This document shows, in pieces, positions 8,293 through 17,563 of a stretch of 64,000 nt of DNA (position 1 is the stretch's first letter; each line of letters opens with the position of its first letter). The DNA is from Clostridium ragsdalei P11. Its GTDB lineage: Bacteria > Bacillota > Clostridia > Clostridiales > Clostridiaceae. The position numbers and the translations under genes were made by a program. The stretch lies in assembly GCF_001675165.1 (NCBI RefSeq), contig NZ_LROS01000004.1:1-64000 (forward strand), read 5' to 3'. Under the pieces are notes generated by a model. That model was not told the origin of the DNA. It searched no databases and saw nothing but the letters and a program-made list of their open reading frames with translations.

Positions 8293-9144
8293 TTATACTC
8301 TTTCTTTTTCAAACCAGCTAAGCACTTCTTTCTGGAGAGATATTCTTTTGTCACAAAATCCATGATCTGTATTTAAAATTACACTTTTATAGCAAACATT
8401 TTGTTCTTTTAAAGCTCCTATAAGTGGTTTATAGTGTTCATCTATAGTTGCGATGTCATCTCTAGCTCCTCCAATTATAAGTATAGAATGTCCTTTTAAT
8501 TTTTCTACTATATTTATCAGATTCCAATCTTTTCTATTTTCTATAACTTCTTGTACAACTTTTTCTGCAGTTATACCATTAAGAGGCAAAACCCAATCTT
8601 TCCAAGTTTTAATAGTTTCTTTTTTTAAATTACTATCCTTTAAGAGCGTTTCTCCCATAAGTCCAAAATTAAATCCTGCTATACAAGCTGCATATTTGAT
8701 TTCAGGATGTCTTGCTGCAGTCATAAGGGTAGCAAATCCTCCGAGACTGTGCCCTATCAAAATTATATTTTTTTCGTCAACTCTATACTCTTTCGCATAA
8801 TGCGGTGATCTTAAAAAATTAATGGCAGAATCCGCATCCTCAAGTACATTAGCTATAGAATAAGATCCTTCACTTCCCCAACTTCCTCTATAATGAAATA
8901 CAAACACATTGTATCCTGCTCTCAATAAAACATGGGCAATATCAAAATTTTGCTCATATCCTGGAAACCCATGGAATAAGATTACAGTAGGATGTGGTCC
9001 CCTTCCCTGTGCAATATGTATTACACCCAGAAGCTTAGAACCTTTGCTGTTAAAAATAGACCCTTCTACTAATGTAGGGTACTCTTCATCAAATTCCTGC
9101 AAATCCTCTCTTATTGGATCTATACATACAGTTTTTAAACTCAT
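8293..9144 (-). CDS. Alpha/beta hydrolase (S9-like esterase)
   Basis: A 283-residue alpha/beta-hydrolase. The oxyanion-hole segment is HGFPGYEQ near residue 55, the nucleophile elbow is GHSLGGFAT, a probable acid lies in the GGARDD strand, and the catalytic His is in DHGFCD near the end. The frame extends 22 codons upstream, but GGAG precedes the ATG at 9144 by eight bases, and the upstream part (FLYFKIRIII) has no family match. The family cleaves esters or short peptides; the substrate is not predictable. It stands alone and is divergent from the aldo/keto reductase gene. Confidence 0.85.
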   Translation of the reverse strand: MSLKTVCIDPIREDLQEFDEEYPTLVEGSIFNSKGSKLLGVIHIAQGRGPHPTVILFHGFPGYEQNFDIAHVLLRAGYNVFVFHYRGSWGSEGSYSIANVLEDADSAINFLRSPHYAKEYRVDEKNIILIGHSLGGFATLMTAARHPEIKYAACIAGFNFGLMGETLLKDSNLKKETIKTWKDWVLPLNGITAEKVVQEVIENRKDWNLINIVEKLKGHSILIIGGARDDIATIDEHYKPLIGALKEQNVCYKSVILNTDHGFCDKRISLQKEVLSWFEKERV

Positions 9145-9264
9145 AATAATCACTCCATCTTTTACAAATCTTTGTATAATAATTCTAATTTTAAAGTATA
9201 AAAATATCACTATATCTTAGTTCATAGTATTCATTATAACATATAATAGCATGATTTTACTGCG

Positions 9265-9293
9265 TTGACAGAACTGAACTATCACTGTACTAT
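9265..9293 (+). promoter_or_regulatory. Sigma-A-type promoter of the aldo/keto reductase gene
   Basis: TTGACA (9265-9270), 17-bp spacer, TACTAT (9288-9293), located 69 bases before the ATG at 9362. No recognisable operator was seen. Confidence 0.65.
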
Positions 9294-9361
9294 ACTTATT
9301 ATAGAGTTTATAGTCGAAAGTTAAATTTATACCCATAAATATATTTTAAGGAGGATATTTT

Positions 9362-10498
9362 ATGCAATACAGGAAATTTTGTAAAGATGGTTTTAAAGTA
9401 TCTACTTTAGGTTTTGGATGCATGAGACTTCCAATAATAAATAACGATCCTTCAAAAATTAATGAAAAAGAAGCACTAAAAATCATAAGGCATGCCATTG
9501 ATAATGGTGTAAATTATCTAGATACAGCATATCCTTACCACGGCGGAAATAGTGAAGTTTTAGTAGGTAAAGTACTTAAAGATGGTTACAGGAAAAAAGT
9601 TAGAATTGCAACTAAAATGCCTGTATGGCTAGTAGAAAAATATGAAGATTTTGATAAATATTTGAATGAACAATTAAAAAGGCTTGATGTAGACTATATT
9701 GATTATTACCTGCTCCATGCTATGACCAAAGACAGAATGGATAAAATGGAAAACCTAGGTGTTTTTAAGTTTTTAAATAAAGCCTTAGAAAACGGTAAAA
9801 TTAATCATGTAGGCTTTTCTTTCCATGACAATTTAATGGCTTTCAAACATATAATAAATTTATTTCCCTGGGAATTTTGCCAGATCCAATTTAATTATTT
9901 AGATGAGGATTACCAGGCAGGTATAGATGGACTAGAATATGCAGCCGATAAAGGCTTATCTGTAGTTGTGATGGAACCTTTAAAAGGTGGACTTTTATCC
10001 GGTAATCTTCCAGAAGATATAAACAACATATTCAATAAATCAAAAGTAAAAAAAAGTTCAGTTGACTGGGCTTTAAGCTGGGTACTAAATCATCCTGAAG
10101 TGTCAATATTACTAAGTGGAATGAACTCTTTAGCACAAGTGAATGAAAATATATCTATAGCATCAAAATCTCTCCCTAATTCAATTTCTGAGGAAGACAT
10201 GGATTTAATAGAACAGGCAAAAGAAAAATTCAATGCCCTTATGAAAATAAAATGCACCCGCTGTGGATACTGTTCCCCTTGCAAAGTGGATTTGGATATT
10301 CCAAATATTTTTTCTATGTATAATAATTACTTTATGTATAAAAGTAAAGAGTCTATATTTAATAAGTATAATAATATGCCAAAAAAATCAAAAGCATCTT
10401 GCTGCATATCCTGCGGAAAATGTGAGGATAATTGCCCGCAGCATCTTCCAATCAGGGTACTTTTAAGGCAAGTTAAGTCTACCTTCGAAGAAAAATAA
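9362..10498 (+). CDS. Aldo/keto reductase with C-terminal 4Fe-4S ferredoxin domain
   Basis: A 378-residue protein. Residues 1-270 form an aldo/keto reductase barrel with the catalytic tetrad visible: Asp54 and Tyr59 or Tyr57 in YLDTAYPYH, Lys85 in IATKMP and His in YYLLHAM. Residues about 292-365 carry two cysteine clusters, CTRCGYCSPC and CCISCGKCEDNCPQ, of the 4Fe-4S ferredoxin type. This fusion is common in anaerobes, where reduction of a carbonyl may be coupled to ferredoxin-type electron transfer. The start has AAGGAGG upstream. Monocistronic. Confidence 0.92.
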   Translation: MQYRKFCKDGFKVSTLGFGCMRLPIINNDPSKINEKEALKIIRHAIDNGVNYLDTAYPYHGGNSEVLVGKVLKDGYRKKVRIATKMPVWLVEKYEDFDKYLNEQLKRLDVDYIDYYLLHAMTKDRMDKMENLGVFKFLNKALENGKINHVGFSFHDNLMAFKHIINLFPWEFCQIQFNYLDEDYQAGIDGLEYAADKGLSVVVMEPLKGGLLSGNLPEDINNIFNKSKVKKSSVDWALSWVLNHPEVSILLSGMNSLAQVNENISIASKSLPNSISEEDMDLIEQAKEKFNALMKIKCTRCGYCSPCKVDLDIPNIFSMYNNYFMYKSKESIFNKYNNMPKKSKASCCISCGKCEDNCPQHLPIRVLLRQVKSTFEEK

Positions 10499-10571
10499 TG
10501 CTGACAAATATTGCCCTATATAAATTCTAAACAAAGAATCAACTTATAATATCCATATATATAGCCTTTAA

Positions 10572-10930
10572 TTGAAATTTAATCTTATACATGAAATATA
10601 ATGACAAAATTGAAATCATACTTAAAAACTTTTATAAATAAGTCTTAGCTTGGTATTTTAGAAAACCTTAGTAACTTAGATATGTCTGAGGTACGAGTTT
10701 ATCTAAGTTCCTTTAGGTTTTCAAAATACCAAGCTTTAGACTCATTAAAAGTTTTTATCCGATGACTACTCGCTCTAATACTCCCACTTGTGCAAGTGTG
10801 AGTAAAGAGCGACTACGTCCCTGGATAACGATTTCTAAGCATCAGATGGAGTTTAAAACTCCATCTGATGCCAAGAACTCTGTTTATGATGATGAAATTT
10901 GTCATTATATAATATTATATAAGTTAACTC
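10572..10930. repeat. Repeat family A, copy 2, interrupted by a family B element
   Basis: Aligns along its length with 139-371: the shared blocks are TTGAAATTTAA, CTTATACAT, TAATGACAAAATTGAAA, AAAAACTTTT, GGTATTTTAGAAAA, TTTTCAAAATACC, AAAAGTTTTTAT and then GTCATTA and GTTAACT. The alignment breaks exactly after TTTTTAT at 10758 and resumes at 10888, because family B copy 1 occupies the interval. It lies between the aldo/keto reductase gene and the end of carB. Confidence 0.7.
10759..10887 (+). mobile_element. Repeat family B, copy 1 (129 bp), inserted in repeat A
   Basis: Begins CCGATGACTAC directly after TTTAT and ends CTCTGTTTAT. It contains two hairpins: a compound left stem (CGCTCT with AGAGCG, ACTCCCACTT with AAGTGTGAGT) closed by TTATCC with GGATAA, and a right stem CATCAGATGGAGTT with AACTCCATCTGATG. 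Comparison with repeat A copy 1, which is uninterrupted, gives its borders directly. No coding capacity. Likely a non-autonomous mobile element, possibly of IS200/IS605 type. Confidence 0.75.
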
Positions 10931-10954
10931 TCTAACTGTAAGCCCATATAATTA

Positions 10955-13900
10955 TTAACTTCTAAGTGCTGGTTCCTGCAAATATTCACCCATAGTTCTG
11001 TATTCTATATTTTCTCCATTTTTTTCCGTTAAAATAGCATTAATGTAGGCATTTGCTGTATCCAAGCATGTAAATACTATTTTATCATGAGCTAAAGCTG
11101 TATGCCTGAGTATAAAACCTTGCCTTATAGTGTTATATCCTTGGGTGGCTGTATTTATAACTATATCTATTTTCTTATCTTTTATATATTCCACTGCAGT
11201 ATCTAAATCAAGCTCACTGCATTTTACTCCATTTTCACTTAAGAACTTATAAGTTCCGCTGGATGCACTTATACTAAATCCAAGTTCTCCATATTTTTTG
11301 ATTACATTTAGTGAATCCTTTTTATCTATATCATTTACAGAAACATAAAGATTTCCTTCTTGCAGTATCTTAACTCCTGAAGCTTTAAATGCTTTATATA
11401 TGGCTTTATCTTTATCAAAATCCACTCCTAAGACTTCTCCTGTAGATTTCATTTCAGGGCCTAGTGCCACATCTACTCCAGATAACTTTTTATTGGAAAA
11501 TATAGGCATTTTAACTGCGTAAATATTGCTGTACTTATACATATCCCGTTTATAGTGAAAATCTTTTATTTTTTTACCTAACATAACTTCTACAGCTATC
11601 TCTACCATCGGAATATTAGTAACTTTACTCAAAATAGGTACAGTTCTCGATGCTCTTGGATTTACTTCTATTACATATACCTTATCTCCGTCAAAAGCAT
11701 ATTGAACATTTAAAAGTCCTTTAACATTCAACTTCTTGGCAATCTTTACTGTATAATCTTCTATTTTTTTAAGTACATTCTCCGGTAAATCTGATGCTGG
11801 ATATACTGCTATACTGTCCCCAGAATGTACCCCTGTTTTTTCTATATGCTCCATTATTCCAGGGATTATTAAATCTTGCCCATCTGATATGGCATCTACT
11901 TCTATTTCTTTTCCAACTATATATTTGTCTACAAGAACAGGATGTTCCTTAGATAAATTTACTGCATCCTTTAAATATTTGCACAACTCTTCATAATTGT
12001 AGACAACCTTCATTGCTCTACCACCTATTACATAAGATGGTCTAACAATAACAGGATAGCCTATTTCAGCTACTAAGTTATCTGCTTCTTCAAGGCTTGT
12101 TACAGATCCGCCTACAGGTGAATTTATGTCAAGTTCTTTAAGAAGTACTCTAAACTTTTCCCTATCTTCTGCCAAATCTATAGACTCAAAGGATGTTCCA
12201 AGTAAATTTACTCCTCTGTCATTTAACTTTTTAGATAGATTAAGTGCAGTCTGTCCTCCAAATTGTACTATAACTCCATCTACCTTTTCCTCATTTATGA
12301 CATTCATAACGTCATCTATATAAAGCGGCTCAAAATACAGCTTATCTGAAATATCAAAATCAGTACTTACTGTTTCTGGATTATTATTTATAATAATAGC
12401 TTCATATCCTGCTTTCTTTATGGCCCAAACACCATTAACACAGCAGTAATCAAACTCTATTCCCTGTCCTATTCTAATAGGTCCTGAACCTATTACAAGT
12501 ATTTTCTTATTATTTGAAACAACATTGTCACTTTCTAAATCATAACAAGAATAATAGTAGGAAGTTTTTGCTTCAAATTCTCCGCTGCAGGTATCTACCA
12601 TTTTATAAACGGATTTTATGCCATTTACTTCTCTAAGTTTCTTTAAATCTTCTAATTTCATACCTATCAATTTACAAATATATTCATCCGTAAATCCCAT
12701 GATTTCAGCTTTTTGAATGGTTTCAACATTTGGCACATTACCTGTCAATTCATTTTCCATATTCACTATGTTTTCTATTCCGCCTAAGAACCATTCATCT
12801 ATTTTAGTTAATTCATGAAGCTCATCTATAGTCATTCCTTTTCTAAGAGCTTCTGCTAAAGCAAAAAGTCTTTCATCATCCTGGTTATTTATCTTTTCTA
12901 TTATTTCATCTTTGCTCATATTTTCAAATTTATCTAATTTCAACCCTATTATTTTTCCCTCTAAACTTATAACTGCTTTTAAAAGAGCGCTTTCAAAACT
13001 TCTATCTATAGCCATAACTTCTCCTGTAGCTTTCATCTGAGTTTTTAAAGTCCTGTTTGCAGTTTTAAATTTATCAAAAGGCCACTTAGGCATTTTAACT
13101 ACACAATAATCTAGAGCTGGTTCAAACAGTGCACTAGAATTTCCCGTAACATAATTTTTAAGTTCATCTAAAGTGTATCCAAGAGCAATTTTAGCTGCAA
13201 TTTTAGCTATAGGATATCCTGCTGCTTTTGAAGCCAGTGCACTGGATCTGCTTACTCTAGGATTTACTTCTATAACCATGTACCTATTACTATTAGGATC
13301 CAATGCAAATTGAATATTACATCCACCTTCTATTTTTAAGGTCCTTATTATCTTTATAGCAGATCTTCTAAGCATCTGGTACTCTCTATCATTAAGTGTC
13401 TGAGATGGGGCTACTACTATGCTGTCTCCTGTGTGTATTCCCACAGGGTCCAAATTTTCCATATTACAAACTACCATGCAGTTGTCCTTTTTGTCTCTCA
13501 TTATTTCATATTCTAGCTCTTTCCACCCAGCTAAACTTTGCTCAAGAAGTATTTGATTTATAGGACTCTCTTCCAATCCATTTTCACATATTTCCATATA
13601 TTCCTCATAAGTACTTGCAATACCGCCCCCGGTTCCTCCTAAGGTGTATGCAGGTCTTATTATAATTGGAAGGCTGACTTTATTTAAAAACTCTTTACAC
13701 TCTTCTAGATTTGTAGCAATTTCACTTACAGCTATAGGTTCATCTATCTCATTCATTAGATTTTTAAAACTTTCTCTATCTTCCGCGTTCTTTATGGATT
13801 CAGTTTTTATTCCAAGAAGTTCTACATTGTATTTTTTAAATACCCCAATCTCATTAAGTTCCATGGCCAAATTCAAGGCAGTCTGTCCACCAAATCCAGT

Positions 13901-14161
13901 TAAAATTCCATCTGGTTTTTCCCTTCCTATTATTGCCTCTAGTGATTCAACAGTTAAAGGTTCTATATAAGTCTTGTCTGCAATATTTTTATCAGTCATT
14001 ATAGTAGCAGGATTACTATTTACCAGAACAGTTTGTATTCCCTCTTTTTTTATAGCCTCGCAGGCCTGTGTTCCCGAATAATCAAATTCCGCAGCCTGAC
14101 CTATTATTATAGGACCCGATCCTATTATTAAAACCTTTTTCAGGTTTTCTCTTAACGGCAT
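10955..14161 (-). CDS. carB: Carbamoyl-phosphate synthase, large subunit
   Basis: A 1068-residue protein, full length for CarB. Two homologous ATP-grasp halves are evident: the first opens VLIIGSGPIIIGQAAEFDYSG near residue 10 and the second ILVIGSGPIRIGQGIEFDYCC near 555. Both carry the FGGQTALNL motif. The carboxy-phosphate half ends with the oligomerisation region, and the C-terminal ~130 residues form the MGS-like allosteric domain. It makes carbamoyl phosphate from bicarbonate, ATP and the ammonia supplied by CarA. It is the last gene of argF-carA-carB, which suggests service to arginine synthesis. Confidence 0.98.
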   Translation of the reverse strand: MPLRENLKKVLIIGSGPIIIGQAAEFDYSGTQACEAIKKEGIQTVLVNSNPATIMTDKNIADKTYIEPLTVESLEAIIGREKPDGILTGFGGQTALNLAMELNEIGVFKKYNVELLGIKTESIKNAEDRESFKNLMNEIDEPIAVSEIATNLEECKEFLNKVSLPIIIRPAYTLGGTGGGIASTYEEYMEICENGLEESPINQILLEQSLAGWKELEYEIMRDKKDNCMVVCNMENLDPVGIHTGDSIVVAPSQTLNDREYQMLRRSAIKIIRTLKIEGGCNIQFALDPNSNRYMVIEVNPRVSRSSALASKAAGYPIAKIAAKIALGYTLDELKNYVTGNSSALFEPALDYCVVKMPKWPFDKFKTANRTLKTQMKATGEVMAIDRSFESALLKAVISLEGKIIGLKLDKFENMSKDEIIEKINNQDDERLFALAEALRKGMTIDELHELTKIDEWFLGGIENIVNMENELTGNVPNVETIQKAEIMGFTDEYICKLIGMKLEDLKKLREVNGIKSVYKMVDTCSGEFEAKTSYYYSCYDLESDNVVSNNKKILVIGSGPIRIGQGIEFDYCCVNGVWAIKKAGYEAIIINNNPETVSTDFDISDKLYFEPLYIDDVMNVINEEKVDGVIVQFGGQTALNLSKKLNDRGVNLLGTSFESIDLAEDREKFRVLLKELDINSPVGGSVTSLEEADNLVAEIGYPVIVRPSYVIGGRAMKVVYNYEELCKYLKDAVNLSKEHPVLVDKYIVGKEIEVDAISDGQDLIIPGIMEHIEKTGVHSGDSIAVYPASDLPENVLKKIEDYTVKIAKKLNVKGLLNVQYAFDGDKVYVIEVNPRASRTVPILSKVTNIPMVEIAVEVMLGKKIKDFHYKRDMYKYSNIYAVKMPIFSNKKLSGVDVALGPEMKSTGEVLGVDFDKDKAIYKAFKASGVKILQEGNLYVSVNDIDKKDSLNVIKKYGELGFSISASSGTYKFLSENGVKCSELDLDTAVEYIKDKKIDIVINTATQGYNTIRQGFILRHTALAHDKIVFTCLDTANAYINAILTEKNGENIEYRTMGEYLQEPALRS

Positions 14162-14240
14162 TATATCACTTCTCCTTGTTAGGCATTTGAAAGAAAATAG
14201 GCTAGCATACTGACTAGTTATTTCTTTGAAAATACCTTAT

Positions 14241-15305
14241 TTATACTAAAGTCATTAATCGCAAAAATTTATCAAATAAATATCCTGTATCAGTAGGTCC
14301 CGGTGATCCTTCAGGATGAAATTGTACTGAGAATATAGGCAGTGTTTTATGTTTAATCCCCTCTACTGTATGGTCATTTAAATTAGAATGAGTTACTTCA
14401 ATACTGTCTTTATCTAAGCTTTCTCTTTTAACTGCATAGCCATGATTTTGAGATGTAATAAAAGCTTTATCTATGTCCTTATCATATACACCATGATTTC
14501 CACCTCTATGGCCAAACTTCATTTTATAGGTATCTCCTCCAAGTGCAAGTGATAACAATTGATGTCCAAGACATATCCCGAATATAGGTAAATTACCTAT
14601 TAGCTTTTTTATAGTATCCATTATTTCTCCTAAATCCTTAGGATCCCCAGGCCCATTACTCAAAAGTATGCCTTTAGGATTTACGCCCATTATACTTTCA
14701 TAAGAAGCATTATAAGGAAATATTGTTATGTCACAGTCTCTATTCTTCAAATTTTGAATGATGTTCTTTTTGCTTCCAAAATCCAAAAGTGCAACTTTAG
14801 GTCCATTTCCTGAAATATGCTTTATGGAGTTTGTACTTACCTGAGATACTAAATTTTTATTTTCATAAGAATTTAGCATTCTTTTTATTTCACTTATAGA
14901 TTCATTTTCACTGCATATTACACATTTCATAGTTCCACTTGATCTTATCTTTTTGGTTATACTTCGTGTATCTATACCACTTATACCTACGACTTTATTT
15001 TCCTTTAAAAAATTTTCAAAACTATTTTCACTCAAATAGTGTGATGTATTATTATACATATTTTTTATTACCATACCTTTAGCCTGTATCTCACCAGATT
15101 GGCTAAAATTATAGTTAATCCCGTAGTTGCCAATATAAGGATAACACATTGTTATTATCTGTCCTCTATAGGATGGATCTGTAAGTATTTCTTGATATCC
15201 TGTCATGGAAGTATTAAAAACCAACTCTCCTGCAGTTATTGCTTTATGTCCTATGGCTTTTCCCATAAATACAGTTCCATCCTCTAAATACAATATGGAA
15301 TTCAT
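14241..15305 (-). CDS. carA: Carbamoyl-phosphate synthase, small (glutaminase) subunit
   Basis: A 354-residue protein. The N-terminal CPSase_sm_chain domain (YLEDGTVF, GELVFNTSMTGYQEILTDPSY) is followed by a class I glutamine amidotransferase with the nucleophile in FGICLGHQLL and the His/Glu pair in VQFHPEGSPGP. It hydrolyses glutamine and channels ammonia to CarB. It lies 14 bases after argF and 79 bases before carB, on one transcript. The spacing before carB is larger than typical, but no terminator is evident there. Confidence 0.98.
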   Translation of the reverse strand: MNSILYLEDGTVFMGKAIGHKAITAGELVFNTSMTGYQEILTDPSYRGQIITMCYPYIGNYGINYNFSQSGEIQAKGMVIKNMYNNTSHYLSENSFENFLKENKVVGISGIDTRSITKKIRSSGTMKCVICSENESISEIKRMLNSYENKNLVSQVSTNSIKHISGNGPKVALLDFGSKKNIIQNLKNRDCDITIFPYNASYESIMGVNPKGILLSNGPGDPKDLGEIMDTIKKLIGNLPIFGICLGHQLLSLALGGDTYKMKFGHRGGNHGVYDKDIDKAFITSQNHGYAVKRESLDKDSIEVTHSNLNDHTVEGIKHKTLPIFSVQFHPEGSPGPTDTGYLFDKFLRLMTLV

Positions 15306-15319
15306 TTTATTCCTTCTTT

Positions 15320-16321
15320 CTAAATATTACTTAAAGTTGCCACCATAACAGCCTTTATAGTATGAAGCCTGTTTTCAGCTTCATCAAACACTATGGAATG
15401 AGATCCTTCAAATACTTCTTCAGTTACCTCTAGTGCTTCATACCCAAACTTCTTATATATTTCTTGCCCTACTTTAGTTTCCGTATTGTGAAAAGCTGGA
15501 AGACAATGCATAAACTTAACATTTTCATTTTTACAAGCCTCTACAAGTTTGCTGTTTATTTGATATGGCATTAAAGTTTCTATTCTCTTTTTCCAAAGTT
15601 CTTTTTCTTCTCCCATGGAAAGCCATACATCAGTATAAAGGACATCTGCTCCTTCTACAACTTTATACAAATCATCTGTAATTGTAATAGTGCCTTCACT
15701 TTCCTCGGCTGCTTTTTTACACTCTTTAACTAGCTCATCCTCTGGGAAAAGCTCTTTAGGAGCCGCTATTTTAAAGTTCATTCCAACTTTTGAAGCACCT
15801 ATCATAAGGGCATTTGCCATGTTATTTCTTCCATCTCCAATATAAACAAAATTTACATCTTTTAATGGTTTATCTATATGTTCTTCTATAGTCAGAAAGT
15901 CTGCTAAAACCTGGGTTGGATGATCTTCATCCGAAAGCCCATTCCATACAGGTACTTTTGAATATTCTGCCAGTATCTCCATGTCTCTTTGAGAAAATCC
16001 CCTATATTCTATGCCATGAAACATTCTACCCATTACTCTAGCCGTATCTTTCACAGATTCTTTTTTACCCATATGACTTCCCTGGGCACCTATATAAACT
16101 ACACTTGCACCCTCATCATAAGCACTGACCTCAAAGGAACATCTTGTTCTCAGGGAATCTTTTTCAAATATAAGGGCAATATTTTTCCCTTGCAATCTCT
16201 TTTTTTCCGTTCCACTATATTTTTCTTCCTTTAACTTCTTTGCAAGATCAATAAAATACTTTATCTCTTCCTTTGTAAAATCTTTTAATGTTAAAAAACT
16301 TTTACCCTTTAAATCTATCAT
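15320..16321 (-). CDS. argF: Ornithine carbamoyltransferase
   Basis: A 333-residue protein. The carbamoyl-phosphate site reads [10 protein letters not shown] (the usual STRTR with Ser-Leu at its start), and QVLADF, HPTQ and the ornithine-binding HCLPAFHN are all present. The length is typical of anabolic OTCases. It transfers the carbamoyl group to ornithine to form citrulline. It is first in the operon with carA and carB, so carbamoyl phosphate is made beside its consumer. ATG follows AAGGGGG. A near-consensus promoter lies at 16432-16460. Confidence 0.97.
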   Translation of the reverse strand: MIDLKGKSFLTLKDFTKEEIKYFIDLAKKLKEEKYSGTEKKRLQGKNIALIFEKDSLRTRCSFEVSAYDEGASVVYIGAQGSHMGKKESVKDTARVMGRMFHGIEYRGFSQRDMEILAEYSKVPVWNGLSDEDHPTQVLADFLTIEEHIDKPLKDVNFVYIGDGRNNMANALMIGASKVGMNFKIAAPKELFPEDELVKECKKAAEESEGTITITDDLYKVVEGADVLYTDVWLSMGEEKELWKKRIETLMPYQINSKLVEACKNENVKFMHCLPAFHNTETKVGQEIYKKFGYEALEVTEEVFEGSHSIVFDEAENRLHTIKAVMVATLSNI

Positions 16322-16431
16322 TTTTCTTCCCCCTTAAAATCATTTTTTATAAATAATAGGAAACAAATATTTCCTTAAACTTTACTTTAGACATTAGAAA
16401 TATCTTTATATTAATTTGTTGATATTTTATA

Positions 16432-16460
16432 ATTATACATTTATATTAATAATAATTCAA
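16432..16460 (-). promoter_or_regulatory. Promoter of argF-carA-carB, overlapping ARG-box-like sequence
   Basis: On the minus strand, TTGAAT (16455-16460), 17-bp spacer, TATAAT (16432-16437). The sequence around -35 and the spacer (ATTGAATTATTATTAAT) resembles the AT-rich ArgR half-site pattern (TGAAT...), so ArgR control is plausible but not proven. The leader from here to argF is about 110 bases and shows no riboswitch. Confidence 0.6.
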
Positions 16461-16519
16461 TACAAATTTAAAAATTTTTTATTTTGTATTGATTTGAAAT
16501 ACCTTAAAATACAAAGTTA

Positions 16520-16551
16520 AAAAAACCTTCAATAGGAAATAACTATTGAAG
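16520..16551 (-). terminator. Intrinsic terminator of the FAH-family gene
   Basis: CTTCAATAG (16527-16535) pairs perfectly with CTATTGAAG (16543-16551) around a 7-base loop. On the minus strand the stem is followed by GGTTTTTTTAAC. The plus strand also has a T-run, so it works in both directions. Confidence 0.85.
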
Positions 16552-16614
16552 ATTTTTTAAATCTAAAGTAATTTATACATTTTGTATACATACAATTTTT
16601 TTATTTTTAATGCA

Positions 16615-17517
16615 CTAATGAAGTTCTACTACCTTATTTACCAAAGTTCCTATTTTTTCAATACTACATTCAACTATATCACCTTGTTTTAACACCTTAA
16701 TTGGTGTAAATCCCATGCCAACTCCACTTGGTGTACCTGTTGATATAATATCACCAGCTTTTAATGTAATACCTTTCGACAAATCACTTATTATATAAGG
16801 TATATCAAAAATTAGATTCTTTGTATTAGATTTTTGCCTTACCTCTCCATTTACAGTGCAGCTTATATCCAAATTAACGGGAAATGGTACTTCGTTTTTA
16901 TGAACTATGTAAGGTCCCATAGGACAAAATGTATCCAAACTTTTTCCCTTAAACCACTGTATATGTTTACCTTGAAGATCCCTTGCAGATACATCATTTA
17001 TTATAGTATAGCCAAAAATATACTCTTCAGCATCCTCTTTTTTTATATTCTTACCATCTTTGCCTATTATAACTGCAAGTTCAACTTCATAATCTACCTG
17101 ATTTGTAACTTCTCTAGAAAATTCAATATTATCGACCGTTCCCACAGCTGGTGATGCTGCCTTTGTAAAATAAATTGGTACCTCTGGAATACCATTTCCA
17201 GCTATTCTAGTAATTTTTATTTCCCTAGCATGTTCTACATAATTTTTCCCAAGACAAAAAACATTTCTCCTTGGATATGGTATCGGAGCTTCAATTTTAA
17301 TATTATTTATTGGTATAGTTTCTATACCTTCATTATTTATGCACTCTTTAATTATATTCAATTTACAATCATCCAGATAATCTATAAGCTCCAGCATAGT
17401 TTTAGGTGGATTTTTTTCTCCTATATTTTTAAATACATTAGCAAAATCTATGACAGAATTGTTCTTTAAAATTCCTATGCATTCTTTTTCTTTATACAGA
17501 TATGTTAAAAACTTCAT
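16615..17517 (-). CDS. Fumarylacetoacetate hydrolase-family protein
   Basis: A 300-residue protein from the ATG at 17517; a GTG five codons upstream lies in the ribosome site GGGAG. Residues ~70-298 form the FAH fold with NYVEHAREI, the metal-site acidic residues of VDYEVELAVIIG, NDVSARDLQ, KSLDTFCPMGPYIV and STGTPSGVG. Family members are hydrolases, isomerases or decarboxylases of 2-oxo acids and enols, and the sequence alone does not choose among them. Single gene with its own terminator. Confidence 0.88.
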   Translation of the reverse strand: MKFLTYLYKEKECIGILKNNSVIDFANVFKNIGEKNPPKTMLELIDYLDDCKLNIIKECINNEGIETIPINNIKIEAPIPYPRRNVFCLGKNYVEHAREIKITRIAGNGIPEVPIYFTKAASPAVGTVDNIEFSREVTNQVDYEVELAVIIGKDGKNIKKEDAEEYIFGYTIINDVSARDLQGKHIQWFKGKSLDTFCPMGPYIVHKNEVPFPVNLDISCTVNGEVRQKSNTKNLIFDIPYIISDLSKGITLKAGDIISTGTPSGVGMGFTPIKVLKQGDIVECSIEKIGTLVNKVVELH

Positions 17518-17563
17518 ATTAACATCTCCCACTTATATTAAATCAATCTTAGTTGAACTTATA

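Noticed and set aside
10759-10887. Family B as a cis-regulatory riboswitch
   Set aside because: Copies lie downstream of or between unrelated genes in both orientations, and copy 4 sits in the 3' end of a coding region. An insertion explains the pattern better.
12126-13970. Open frames antisense to carB
   Set aside because: They run opposite to a complete 1068-residue CarB, have no ribosome sites and show no family features.
16322-16431. T-box or riboswitch in the argF leader
   Set aside because: No conserved T-box sequence or aptamer core was found; only a promoter and possible ARG-box half-sites.
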